From the NCBI GenBank assembly GCA_030762895.1, contig CM061064.1, forward strand, positions 237,738,586-237,802,585: DNA of 64,000 nt. Direction: 5' to 3'. The notes beneath the pieces are model-generated. The model ran no database searches. It saw nothing but the letters and a program-made list of their open reading frames with translations, and was not told the origin of the DNA. Positions 1-11,387 of the stretch are shown here, in pieces (position 1 is the stretch's first letter; each line of letters starts with the position of its first letter). The position numbers and the translations under genes are program-made. The DNA is from Sophora flavescens. Lineage: Eukaryota; Streptophyta; Magnoliopsida; Fabales; Fabaceae.

Positions 1-1919
1 ATCCATCACGATGCAATGCAAATTTTGTAAGAATCATCTCATCAGGTATCGTCCATATCCGGATATCACAACAATATAATCGACACGTCCCAGAGGCCCC
101 GGTGCACACCTCAGAACCATGGCCAGGGTGTTCATGCAACGCATGAACTATTGTAGCAACTAAAATGAAATCATGTCTGGGAGGGTCTGTCGTTAGCCTA
201 AACCCTGGGAATTATCCCTCCGAGGAATAGACCCCTACGACCATGTTTCAGGTCCACTCGACCACGTTTCAGGTCCACCATATCACAGACCATGATTCAG
301 GTCACCCCCTAGTGCCTTAACCGCTCATCATAATCTCATAGGTAACCTCAATAAAATCTCATCTCATCAATCTCATCATCATCATATCTCAGTAATCATC
401 TCGGTTAGGCACTACTAACACATATAACATGAATTCCCCAATACATCCTCATGTCTCAACATAACTTATCATTTACTCACACTTTAATCACAATCATAAC
501 ACTCATCATATCATCATGTCATATCATCATCATTACATTCATATCATTATTTCCAAAAAATATAATAAAATAATAAATATAGACCTTTTCCAAAATAATT
601 CCATACTCATAATATCATCATCTAGCCGGTACCAATATCCGGTCAACCAATCAAAACATGCAATCATCCCATAATAAAATAATATAATTATCGTAACGTC
701 AATAAATGCACAATTTCTATATCATCATTGGCACCACTAGGTAGTCCCCAATGTGATATGGACATTGTCCGTTACTCACTTTCGTGTAGGGTTTAGGTCG
801 CCCTATGCCATTATCGAATTAAATGCGACTACATCGTTTTCGACATTAAATGGTTTCTTTCCCCCACCTGGAGAGTCGCGCGCTAAACTAAATGAGATGA
901 AATGAAGAAATCCCCCAAGCTCTCAGTTCTGCCCTGCGCAGCTCTCAGGCCTCTGAGCCTCCGAAAAATCACATACATACCACATTACGAAGCGCACGTT
1001 ACTAGGAGTTCATAATCGAAGATGGAATCGAATTCCGACAAACGAAACTAAAGATATTACGAGAAACATAACGAAACAAGTTTCGAAACGAGGAGAGGAT
1101 GATTTTAACTTCAGTTTTTGAGGAAAAGAAGAAGAGAACAATGAAGGTATCATCCTCACGAACACAACCATGCAACCGGAATCACGACGGGACGATCGGG
1201 TAAGCCACACTCACACTAGAACTCTTTTCTCTCACTAAACTCTCTCTTTCTCTCTCTATATTCTCCTCTTTGTTTTCTCAGACTTCTGCTATCTGCCTTC
1301 ATTTTTCTTTTGATGACTTAAGTGAATTAAGTCACTTAAGTCATATTTTATTTTTGTTGAAATACACGCTAGTGCCCGATGCTGGAAAAACAACGTTCGA
1401 GCATTCCAACGCTTAAGTGTTAGCTTTTCCATGCTCGAGCATTGGGAGTGGGTGGAACACCGCGCCATGCAACCACTCCTGGAGTGCCATGTCAGCCCTG
1501 GTGACACATGGCAGGTCAAAGCATGGCCCTTGTCTGTTGACCTGGGCGCTTGAGCACTGGTGTATCCATGCTCAAGCATTGACTTCTGACAAAAAGTCAA
1601 CTCTTTGCGTTCAAGGTCCGTTCGCCGTTCAATTGAGCTCAAATTTGAGATATAGGCTCATTAGGACCTAACAAACAACCTAAAACCATCAAAAGGCCTA
1701 ATCTCATCTCTAACTCTAAAATTCTTATTTCACACTCAGACGTCTTAAAGACTGTAATCGTGAAACCCTAAATTTTGTTCCTACGTTCCAACTCACTCGA
1801 TAAGGCTGCGTACTTGCCATGCAAAGGTCTCTAAACCTCAAACAACATCTCGGCTCTGTAATCCAAGTCCTAACCCTAATCCTCATACGTAAACTATACA
1901 TGAAAAACCGGATGTTACA
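1..1919 (-). mobile_element. Ty3/gypsy family A 3' LTR, cut by window edge
   Basis: Read on the minus strand the LTR begins at 1919 with TGTAACATCC, directly after a purine tract, and runs off the window start. Its middle is similar to the LTRs at 2,777-5,122, 16,407-18,571 and 34,378-36,246 (shared blocks around the CGACACGTCCCAGAG and CCCCCTAGTGCC stretches). Its first several hundred bases do not resemble the other family A LTRs, which start TGTAACATCCTATCTTTC. It therefore belongs to a diverged subfamily, and the element it closes is chimeric. A 22-bp unit containing CATGTTTCAGGTCC is repeated near 238-300. Confidence 0.8.
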
Positions 1920-1932
1920 TTCCTACCCCCTT
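1920..1932 (-). other. Polypurine tract of gypsy A
   Basis: On the minus strand AAGGGGGTAGGAA lies directly before the TGTAACATCC LTR start, where the plus-strand primer of an LTR retrotransposon sits. It confirms the minus orientation of this element and marks 1-1919 as a 3' LTR. Confidence 0.75.
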
Positions 1933-1985
1933 AAAAGAAATTCCGTCCTCGGAATTTACATACCTGAAAACAAATGGGGGTACTG

Positions 1986-2790
1986 CTACTGAATGTCTGC
2001 CTCACACTCCCAAGTAGAATCTCCGGTAACACTTTTCCATATGACCTTGACCAGGGGAATCTGATTACCACGGAGTTCTTCAATCCTTCTATCTGCAATC
2101 TTAATTAGTAAAGCCTCACATTCTATATTATCTCGGAGTTGTATGGACTCAGGCTCAATGACATGAGAAGAATCAGGATAATATTTTCTCAACTGGGATA
2201 CATAGAAGACATCATGGAGGTTGGAAAGGTAAGGGGGTAAGGCTATCTGGTAAGCTACTGAACCAATTCATCGAAGAATCTGAAATGGTCCAATTAAGCG
2301 GGGAGTGAGCTTTCTAGACTTTATAGCTCTGCCAATTTCGGTCTTCGGAGTGACTCTCAAAAACACGTGATCACCTTCTTGGAACTCTAAGGATCTCCTC
2401 CTCTTATTACTATATCTTCTCTGCCTATCTTGCACTTCCTTCATTTTCTCTTTGATTTTCTTGACTTGTTCCGTTGTTTGCTGTACTATATCAGGACCCA
2501 ACACTTGGATCTCACCCGTCTCATACCAAAACAACGGAGACCTACACTTTCTTCCATACAGAGCCTCATATGGTGCCATCTCGATGCTGCTGTGGAAACT
2601 GTTATTGTAGGTGAACTCAATCAATGCTAGGAACTCATCCCAACTACCCACATGTTCCAACACACAAGCTCTTTAAAGATCCTCCAATGACTTAATTGTT
2701 CTCTCTGTCTGTCCATCCGTCTTAGGATGATAAGCAGAACTCATCCTCAACCTTATTCCCAAAGCATTGTGTAATTGTGGGTAGTTGGGA
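1986..2790 (-). pseudogene. Gypsy A pol fragment: integrase C-terminus and tail
   Basis: The frame starts in the integrase core (SAYHPKTDGQTERTIKSLED) and continues through the typical chromovirus block with ALYGRKCRSP, a GDHVFLRV segment, the VFYVSQLRKYYPD stretch and an acidic tail ending near 1,986. This is the C-terminal part of integrase, which joins retrotransposon cDNA to the host genome. Protease, reverse transcriptase, RNase H and most of integrase are missing. The frame has a TAA near 2,674 (EDL*RACV), shared with the right-arm copy, and a TGA near 2,272 (ILR*IGSV) where the right arm keeps CGA. The purine tract follows about 50 bp after the end. Confidence 0.85.
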
Positions 2791-3594
2791 TGATAAGCAG
2801 AAATGTTGTATGAATAATCTCCTCAGGTATCGGCCATATCGGGATATCACAACAATACAATCGACACGTCCCAGAGTCCCCGGTGCACACCCTCGTCTGT
2901 GGCTGGAGGGTGCCCATTCAAAGCAATGGCAATATAGCTACACAACCCGGTGCACACCTCTGGACCACAATCCAGGATGCTCATGCAACGCATGAACTAT
3001 AGCCGCGACTAAAATGAAATCGTCTCTGGACGGTCTACTATTAGCCTATCCCCGAGAATTTTCCCTTCGAGGCATAGACCCCACTGGACCACGTTTCAGG
3101 TCCCTCATATCACATACCATGTTTCAGGTCACCCCCTAGTGCCTTAACCGGTCATCCTAATCTCATAAATAACCTCATATCATCTCACGATAATCATCTC
3201 GGTTGGCCACTGCTATCACATATCGTATGCAATCCCCAAATACATCCTCGTGTCTCAGCATAACTTATGATTTACTCAATCCTCTAAGCACAATCATTAC
3301 ACTCATCCTATCATCATAATCGTCATCATGTTATCCAAAATCATCATCATATATCCTCATATCATAATATCATTTCCGAATAATAAATACCAAAATATAA
3401 TAACAACAACAACAACAACAACAACAACAATAATAATAATCACAATAATAATAATAATAGTGATGATAATAATAATGATGATGATGATGATGATGATGAC
3501 GATGACAATAATAATAATAATAATAATTATTATTATTATAATAATAATAATAATAATAATAATAACAGTAGTAATGATAATGATGATGATAATG

Positions 3595-3656
<62 letters not shown>

Positions 3657-5122
3657 CACTTTTAAAATAATTACCACACTCAAAAGTACCAAGTTCAAAT
3701 CAATCAGTCAAACAGGTAATTAGCACGTAATAAAATAATATAATATATATGTGTAGCGCAACGACGATAAACGCACAATTTCTATACCGTCATCGGTACC
3801 ACTGAGTAGTCCCCCAATGTGGTATAGACATTGTCTGTTATTCGCTCTCGTGTAGGGTTTGGGTCGCCCTACGCCATTATCTAATTAAATGTAACCTCAC
3901 CGTTTCCGACGTTAAATAGCTTCTTTCCCTCACCTGAGATGTCTTAGGTTAGCTTTGGAGTAACGAAACGACACTCCCTATAGTTCCTCAAATCTGCCAC
4001 GCACAGTTCTACACCCTCCTGGGTTCCAAAAATTCACCTGAACACATCATTGTGAAGCACACGTTACGTGTAACCCAAATCTGAAGACGGAACTGAAAAC
4101 CAATACATGAATTGAAAGATAACCTGAATACCATCACCGACGGCATTTTAGCATAAAAAGGACATAGGTTTACCATTGCCTAGATGAGAAAAGAAAGCTA
4201 GGGTAATGAAGTGGACGTCGCGAGGATCATAACGGTATAATTGGTTTCTCGATAGGACGAATGGATTGCACAGAAATCTCTCTGGAATTTCTCTCTCTCT
4301 CACGGCCTCTCTTTATCTCTCTCTTTCTCTCTCTTTCTCTTCTGTTTTACATTGTCTCCTCACCTTCTGACTTTTTTTTTTCTTCATTAACTTAGTTTGC
4401 ATTAACTTATATACTAGCATCCTTTATGGTGAAGTAAGGTGACTCACCCATGCTACACTAGACCTAAATGGCGTGATTTTATGGTAAGGAAAGCAAGCAG
4501 CTTGCATGGTCCTTGGGTGGTCATGAATTGGCCAAAACCTGCGTGAATTAAAGAAAGGAAGGGTAGTAGGAGGCGTGACCTTTTGGTTATCATAAACATG
4601 CTGAAGATTTGTGTGACTTTGCCACAAGCCCAAGCAGGAGGTGTCTCCTCATTAGCAAGCGGTAAAATTGAAGGTAGAGGTGTCAAGGATTTAATAAACT
4701 GCCGTATACCCCTAATCATAAGCCTAAAAGTTTATTTGAGTTAATTTAATTTGGTTAAAACTTGTAACTAGGGTATAATTAGTTAAGACTAGTGCTAATT
4801 ACTCATAATGAGTAAAACTTGAGTAAATTAATTATAATCATCTAGCTATGATTAAGATTTATATCTAAGACTAATTATCTTTTAATGTTGTTGATGATAA
4901 ACCACCTTACTTAAGAATTTAAATTGAGGTGCTTCCAATAGGGGTTTTTGACGTACTTGCTTGAGGTGTTTACCTACTGAAAAATTTGGGTTGCTTGAAT
5001 TTTATTTTGAACTTGCATATGTGTTTGGATTCTTAAATAAATCTTAGATTTATATAATCCTCACTCCTATCTAATTAAAATATTTAATTTCTTTTTTTTT
5101 TCACGAAAGATAGGATGTTACA
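2777..5122 (-). mobile_element. Ty3/gypsy family A 5' LTR, 3' truncated
   Basis: On the minus strand it starts at 5122 with TGTAACATCCTATCTTTC. It is co-linear with the LTR at 47,784-49,027 plus 59,234-59,515 in the opposite arm and with the LTRs at 16,407-18,571 and 34,378-36,246. It stops near 2,777-2,790 and is fused directly to pol, lacking about the last 600 bp seen at 17,960-18,571. No primer-binding site or gag follows, so the internal region was deleted. The LTR holds a pyrimidine-rich block (4,290-4,345) and a long trinucleotide tract. Confidence 0.85.
3390..3656. repeat. Expanded TAA/CAA/TGA trinucleotide tract
   Basis: About 265 bp of imperfect AAC, AAT and GAT triplets lie inside the family A LTR. 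The same position holds only about seven AAT repeats near 34,820-34,840 and four TTA near 17,341-17,352. This copy has therefore expanded strongly. Long apparent ORFs here on both strands are simple-repeat translations. Confidence 0.95.
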
Positions 5123-5888
5123 GTTTTGCTGTTGTACCTTGGTACACGCGTACAGAAGATGCAGGAGAGGTTTCCAGTTTCGCTAGGGGATATTATTCTC
5201 AATCCTGGAAGAAATATAATGTCAGGTATAATGGTGAGAACCATAGGGGTCTTACCCATGAATATCTTATAGAACGACCGGCTTAGGTTCTGAGACGATG
5301 TTGATTGATGTTAGTACGTATGTTTATGGCTCGGAGAGCCTTTATTTTTGGATGGAATGTAAATGTCTTGGAGAGCCCCTCTTTTGGATGAAAATTTTAA
5401 AATCTTTCATTTTGGTCAGGTATTTGTTTATGTAAATATTTTCAGAAAAATAACGTCTTTATGCTTTTTGTATGACTGGAATTCCTGGGATGAAAATGGA
5501 AATATTTCAACAGGTGTTTTTATTTTGGGATGTTGCAATTACAGAGGAGACTCTGTCAAAATTTTTGTAAAAATATTCATGCTTTTTATTTAAGTACATT
5601 TCGAAAATAAATAGGCTAGCCAGGCTAGATTTGTAGGTCTGTGCGCCGATTATGGTTTAGGTTTTGGGTCGTATTACAAATGGTCAATATATGACCAGAA
5701 TTTGTACAATGATAGGTGAAAATGTGATGTCACTGTTTCAAAACAGTGACATCACATTTAACAAACTTTATACCCGTTTTCTAGTGCTTATATGTTTATA
5801 TAAATTAATTTCCGAAAGCAACCAGCGAAATTGCCTTTTAATTCATTTCCGCACGTGTTTACAAAGTAATTCCCAAGGGGGTGTTACA
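5123..5888 (+). mobile_element. 3' end of a giant-LTR-family element
   Basis: It ends at 5888 with GGGGGTGTTACA, preceded by CCGAAAGCAACCAGCGA. That is the same end as the giant LTR at 49,028-59,233 (CCGAAAGTAACCAGCG then GGGGTGTCGCA) and the inverted copy at 28,552. A second shared block is ACGACCGGCTTAGGTTCTG. The 5' side is cut by the family A LTR. An imperfect palindrome around TGTTTCAAAACA lies at 5,730-5,760. The right arm carries the same piece at 41,213-41,572 and 47,361-47,783, split by a later insertion. Confidence 0.7.
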
Positions 5889-8313
5889 AATTCAATAGAC
5901 AATTTGAAACAAATCCAAGTTAGAAAAGGGCATAATTGCTAAAATTGTGAACCAAAAGAAAGGAGAGATACAAAAATTTTGAAACAAATTATTTTTTATA
6001 ATGACAATAGATACCTTATGTTTCTTGTTGGTGTGAACAGACAAATGTTTCCTTTGTAATGCACCTATAAAATAAAAGGTACATTTAAGAAAGATAGGGA
6101 TAACATCTAAAAAAAAGTACATTGAAACAAAATATATTGAAATAAGCTAAATTTGAATGTATAACATCTAACTACAATGGAAAGAATTAAAAATGTTGAT
6201 CATTGTGGTTTTAAAAAAGAAAGACTAATGTTAATGTGACCGATCAAGTATATACATTTGACTCAATTGCATGATCACTTTCGTCTTTGTTGAGCCACCA
6301 ATTTCCATTGAAACAAAGGGCTCTACCTCTAAGAGAAAAGCCATGTCAAAGGCATAAAGGGTGATGATTAATTCAATAGACAATTTGAAACAAATCCAAG
6401 TTAGAAAAGGGCATAATTGCTAAAATTTAGAGCCAAAAGAAAGGAAAGATACCAAAATTTTGAAACAAATTATTTTTTACAATGACAATAGATACCTTAT
6501 GTTTCTTGTTGGTGTGAACAGACAAATGTTTCCTTTGTAATGCACCTGGAAAATAAAAGGTACATTTAAGTAAGATAGGCATAAGATCTAAAAAAAAGTA
6601 CATTGAAACAAAATATATTGAAATAAGCTAAATTTGAAGGTAAAACACCTAACTACAATGGAAAGAATTAAAAATGTTGATCATTGTGGTTTTTTTTAAA
6701 GAAAGACTAATGTTAATGTGACCGATCAAGTATATACATCTGACTCAATTGCATGGTCACTTTCGTCTTTGTTGAGCCACCAATTTCCATTGAAACAAAG
6801 GGCTCTACCTCTAAAAGAAAAGCCATGTCAAAGGCATAAAGGGTGATGATTAATTCAATAGACAATTTGAAACAAATCCAAGTTAGAAAAGGGCATAATT
6901 GCTAAAATTTAGAGCCAAAAGAAAGGAGTGATACAAAATTTTTGAAACAAATTATTTTTTATAATGACAATAGATACCTTATGTTTCTTGTTGGTGTGAA
7001 CAGACAAATGTTTCCTTTTTAATGCACCTGGAAAAAAAAAGGTACATTTAAGTAAGATAGGCATAAGATCTAAAAAAAAGTACATTGAAACAAAATATAT
7101 TGAAATAAGCTAAATTTGAAGGTAAAACACCTAACTACAATGGAAAGAATTAAAAATGTTGATCATTGTGGTTTTTTTTAAAGAATGACTAATGTTAATG
7201 TGACCGATCAAGTATATACATCTGACTCAATTGCATGGTCACTTTCGTCTTTGTTGAGCCACCAATTTCCATTGAAACAAAGGGCTCTACCTCTAAAAGA
7301 AAATCCATGTCAAAGGCATAAAGGGTGATGATTAATTTAATAGACAATTTGAAACAAATCCAAGTTAGAAAAGATCATAAATGCTAAAATTTAGAGCCAA
7401 AAGAAAGGAGAGATACACAATTTTTGAAACAAATTATTTTTTATAATGACAATAGATACCTTATGTTTCTTGTTGGTGTGAACAGACAAATGTTTCCTTT
7501 GTAATGCACCTGGAAAATAAAAGGTACATTTAAGTAAGATAGGCATAAGATCTAAAAAAAAGTACATTGAAACAAAATATATTGAAATAAGCTAAATTTG
7601 AAGGTAAAACACCTAACTACAATGGAAAGAATTAAAAATGTTGATCATTGTGGTTTTTTTTAAAGAAAGACTAATGTTAATGTGACCGATCAAGTATATA
7701 CATCTGACTCAATTGCATGGTCACTTTCGTCTTTGTTGAGCTACCGATTTCCATTGAAACAAAGGGCTCTACCTCTAAGAGAAAAGCCATGTCAAAGGCA
7801 TAAAGGGTGATGATTAATTCAATAGACAATTTGAAACAAATCCAAGTTAGAAAAGGGCATAATTGCTAAAATTTAGAGCCAAAAGAAAGGAGAGATACAA
7901 AATTTTTGAAACAAATTATTTTTTATAATGACAATAGATACCTTATGTTTCTTGTTGGTGTGAACGGACAAATGTTTCCTTTGTAATGAACCTGGAAAAT
8001 AAAAGGTACATTTAAGAAAGATAGGCATAACATCTGAAAAGAAGTACATGAAACAAAATAAATTGAAATAAGCTAAATTTGAAGGTATAACATCTAACTA
8101 CAATGGAAAGAATTAAAAATGTTGATCATTGTGGTTTTAAAAAAGAAAGACTAATGTTAATGTTACCGTTCATGTATATACATCTGACTCAATTGCATGG
8201 TCACTTTCGTCTTTGTTGAGCCACCAATTTCCATTGAAACAAAGGGCTCTACCTCTAAGAGAAAAGCCATGTCAAAGGCATAAAGGGTGATGATTAATTC
8301 AATAGACAATTTG
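5889..8313. repeat. Tandem array, five copies of a 481-bp unit (left arm)
   Basis: The phrase TTCAATAGACAATTTGAAAC recurs at about 5,891, 6,372, 6,854, 7,338, 7,817 and, truncated, 8,298, with spacings of 479-484 bp. Copies differ by scattered substitutions and run-length changes. Read on the minus strand each unit holds a short segment bounded by a pyrimidine-rich TTTTCCAG and AAG|GTATCT, which look like splice acceptor and donor around about 50 bp. The right arm has four units at 39,265-41,212. I do not recognise the source. Confidence 0.95.
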
Positions 8314-9085
8314 CAACTACATGGCCCACTCCATGAACTAACCAGACATCATGTACCTAATTAGAGAAACAAAACCAAACAATCAAAAATCCCAGTTTTT
8401 GGGAAGAATCACGAAGCTTCTACCTAATGAGGGGGAGCCCTATCCTGACCCAGGCAGATATAGAAGATTAGTTGGGAAGTTAAATTATCTCACCATGACT
8501 CGACCAGACATTTTTTTTCCGGTCAGTGTTGTAAGTCAGTTTCTCAACTCACCATGTGACAGTCATTGGAATGCTGTTGTCCGGATCCTAAGATATATCA
8601 AGGGATCACCTGGTAAAGGGATTGTTTATATTGACATGGGTCATACTAATATCATTGGGTATACATATGCAAATTGGGCAGGCGATGCTAGTGATAGGAG
8701 ATCCACTTCAGGCTACTGTGTGCTTATTGGAGATAATCTAATTTAATGGAAAAGTAAGAAGCAGACTGTTGTTGCAAGATCAAGCACAGAAGAAGAGTAT
8801 CGTGATTTGGCTAATACTACTCGTGAACTCCTATGGTTAAAATATTTGCTCCAAGAGTTGAAGTTTTGTGAGATAGGTCCTATGAAATTTGCTTGTGATA
8901 ACCAATCAGCATTGCATCTTTCTTCAAATCCTATCTTCCATGAAAGGACCACGCATAAAGAAGTTGATTGTCACTTCATCTGAAAAAATATCCTCTCAGG
9001 CATCATCAAGACTTCCTTTTTAGGTACTACAGATCAACTTGCAGATATGATGACTAAGGTTTACGCGGTCCTAGAATAGCATACA
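8314..9085 (+). pseudogene. Ty1/copia fragment: RT end and RNase H (left arm)
   Basis: The translated frame gives the end of copia reverse transcriptase (GRYRRLVGKLNYLTMTRPDI), then RNase H motifs (DRRSTSGYCVLIG, ARSSTEEEYR, ACDNQSALHLS, HERTTHKEVDCHFI, TTDQLADMMTK). RNase H removes the RNA strand during cDNA synthesis. The 5' part of the element is absent, cut at the tandem array. In-frame stops after GDNLI and after CHFI make it non-coding. The right arm copy is at 38,453-39,264 on the minus strand. Confidence 0.9.
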
Positions 9086-9125
9086 TATGTGACAAGCTGG
9101 TTGCATTAGATAGCTTGAGGGAGAG

Positions 9126-9342
9126 TATTAAATATAATTAATATATGTGGACGGTGTGGACGGTGGATTAATTTAAGTGGACGGTGGAGTCCCATCCATT
9201 GTATTCTTATGTTCATTGTATATTTCTCCTAGGACTTGGCATAGACTTTTATTGTTCTAGGAATCATGTGCATAGTGAAGTGTATATATATCTTGTAGTC
9301 CTTTTCATTATCAATACAGTGAAGTATTCAGTTTTATATTCA
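9126..9342 (+). mobile_element. 3' LTR of the copia fragment (left arm)
   Basis: It follows the purine tract TTGAGGGAGAG and begins TATTAAATATAA. The right-arm copy keeps the canonical TGTTAAATATAA. It ends TTTTATATTCA. It is about 217 bp, against about 204 bp for the right-arm copy. Short GTGGACGGTG units are repeated near its start. Confidence 0.85.
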
Positions 9343-9427
9343 AGTATGATCAATAAGTAACACTAAAGTAGAATAAGATCAAAGGGGCTATTATGAAATT
9401 GAATACCAAAATTAGATGAACACTGAC

Positions 9428-10044
9428 CTCTTCATGGACAAAAGTTCAGTAAGCAATAATATTGCATTAGTTATTAGGATAAACTTCATGCTGTGAAGAA
9501 GTTCAAGAATACATTTTCTGTTAATACTTCTTGGTATCTGATATATACAACTAGAATCTACTTCAATACAATATAGCAAGAGTGCCACCACATTAGATTT
9601 TTCAACCACATTTCCCAATTCAAACCTCCTAAAAAGAAATGATAGACCTCCAAAAGAGAAGAGATGCTTGGCCTAAGCTGATTTTTCCTCTTCAATCAAA
9701 GAGGAGAGAAGACTCTTTAACTTGAAAACAGCAGTCTCATCCCTATTTTTCAACTTAAGTTCCTTTGAATTTTCCACTGCATGAGAAGCAAAATCCAGAA
9801 GGTGATTAAAATGTTCTGACTTCCAATTATCAATCAAATGCTTTAAAATAAGGTTGGTAAGTGGCATGGCCGCACATTCTAAAGCATTTCCTTGTTACTG
9901 GACATGTTTTGTTTCCCTTTTCAAACCATGCCTTTATGGCTTCTCTTTCAAAGGTTTGACCAGTCTCTAGGGTGACTGGTTCCTCAAAGACATTTCTAGT
10001 AAGAGGACAGATAAATTCCTGTGGAATGCTTGAAAATCCATTAT
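9428..10044 (-). pseudogene. LIN: LIN-like E3 ligase, U-box exon (left arm)
   Basis: On the minus strand the exon follows an acceptor (TTTTATTAG) and ends at a GTCAGT donor, 617 bp. It encodes a U-box (EFICPLTRNVFEEPVTLETG, then KTCPVTRKC), the E2-binding fold of plant E3 ubiquitin ligases, followed by a helical segment with SELKLKNRDETAVFKLKSLL-like content. Order and wording match the LIN/CERBERUS family, in which a U-box is followed by helical and WD40 regions. An extra T in CTTTAG near 9,881 shifts the frame, and a TAG stands near 9,675. Both defects also occur in the right-arm copy. No WD40 exon follows; the next sequence is copia. Family assignment comes from remembered similarity, not a search. 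Confidence 0.75.
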
Positions 10045-10208
10045 CTAATAAAATATGATACCAGAAGGTAGGTACATTAATCTAACAGATTATATTTCTC
10101 ACCTTCGAGATCAGAGCTTATCATATTTAGCTGCACATGAAAGATGAAAGATCAAAGAAGGTGTTCAGAAATATGTAACAGAATGAACTATTAATAATAG
10201 CAAATAAT

Positions 10209-10326
10209 TAACTGGGGGTAGTATCTTACTTACATTGTATTCCTAGCCCTTGTTTCTCTTTGTATATGGGTTTCATTACCCCCTTGTACTCTTATCAATA
10301 TATTTTTGGCTTATCAAAAGAGAAAA
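10209..10326 (+). mobile_element. 118-bp LINE 3' tail in the LIN-like intron (left arm)
   Basis: The insert ends TTTGGCTTATCAAAAGAGAAAA, contains CCTTGTACTCTTATCAATAT, and is flanked by a 10-bp direct repeat AGCAAATAAT (10,199-10,208 and 10,327-10,336). The wording matches 3' ends of plant L1-type LINEs, and the A-rich tail plus TSD fits target-primed reverse transcription. The same insert with the same TSD is in the right arm at 37,265-37,382, so it predates the duplication. Confidence 0.7.
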
Positions 10327-10720
10327 AGCAAATAATCAAGTGTACATAAACATCGCAGAAATGAAAACAGTGTATCTAATTGGATCGTGAACACAGTAGA
10401 GCAACTGGGATGGAACAAGTTTTGTATGTTTCACATTTCTAAAACAGATTTTCTTACATTACTCAGAGTACTTGATTTTACATGTGAAACTTCATCAACT
10501 ATGTGGCTGTTTAAATTAGTTTGGATGAAGAAAGAGTTAGTAATGCCATCACTAAGATTCTTTTCTTTCCATTCTTGTACAGCTGTCATTGAAGTTCCTT
10601 TCTGCTGTCAAATATTATTGAAAATGTGAAAATATGCAAGTGGTAGAGCAAGAGAAGAATAGAAAAAAAATACAAACATACAACTTCAAGAATAAAGATA
10701 ACATTCCAGAAAATCAAAAC

Positions 10721-11142
10721 TGTTGTGGTTAAACGCTGAAACACACAAGAATAAAATCACAGCAACAAGGCAACAAGAAACCTGATATCAAGCAATTAAC
10801 AGAACAAGAAAGAAAGAGATAAAATTGAAGAGAAAAGAAAGATCAACACCAAGAGGTAACGTGGTTCAGCCGATGGGGCCTACGTCCACGAGAAGAGAGT
10901 AAAAAATCTTCACTATGATTGAAAGAGTTACAAGATCAAGTTTCAAAACCCCACAAGAATTCTACACTAGGCCCTTGAATTCCCTGCTAAGACACAGTCA
11001 CAAGTTCCCTAGTCCTACCACTCTTATGCTCACCAAAATCCCTTGATCTAGGCCTAACTCTTAATGATTAGAGATATAGAGAAGATTACACAGTTGATTA
11101 CAATCACTCACACACTCTAATCCTACCATACACATATATCTA

Positions 11143-11188
<46 letters not shown>

Positions 11189-11324
11189 TAAGAGAGGAGC
11201 TTCAGTTGCCAAGCTTTCCAACCTCCAAGCCATAACAGAATTCTGTTGTGCACTACCAGAAAAAATGTTTTTCCCGCTAAAGGCATTTTGCTTGTAACTG
11301 AATATTTTTGAGACATCATCAACA
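10721..11324 (-). repeat. Copia 3' LTR
   Basis: It is preceded on the minus strand by the purine tract ACAAGGTGGAGATT and starts TGTTGATGATGTC. It contains a (TA)n run at 11,145-11,186. The partner LTR has a (CA)n run at the same place. GTCCACGAGAAGAGAG and the flanking text are otherwise nearly identical to the 5' LTR. Confidence 0.93.
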
Positions 11325-11387
11325 AATCTCCACCTTGTCTCTAAAACCCTTCAATCATGGTTCCACCTTTTTCTCTCTTGCCTGTCC

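Noticed and set aside
3328..3723. Long isoleucine-rich ORFs on both strands
   Set aside because: They are translations of the triplet microsatellite, not genes.
5889..8313. Tandem repeats as a possible CRISPR array
   Set aside because: The whole 481-bp unit repeats without variable spacers, and the genome is a plant.
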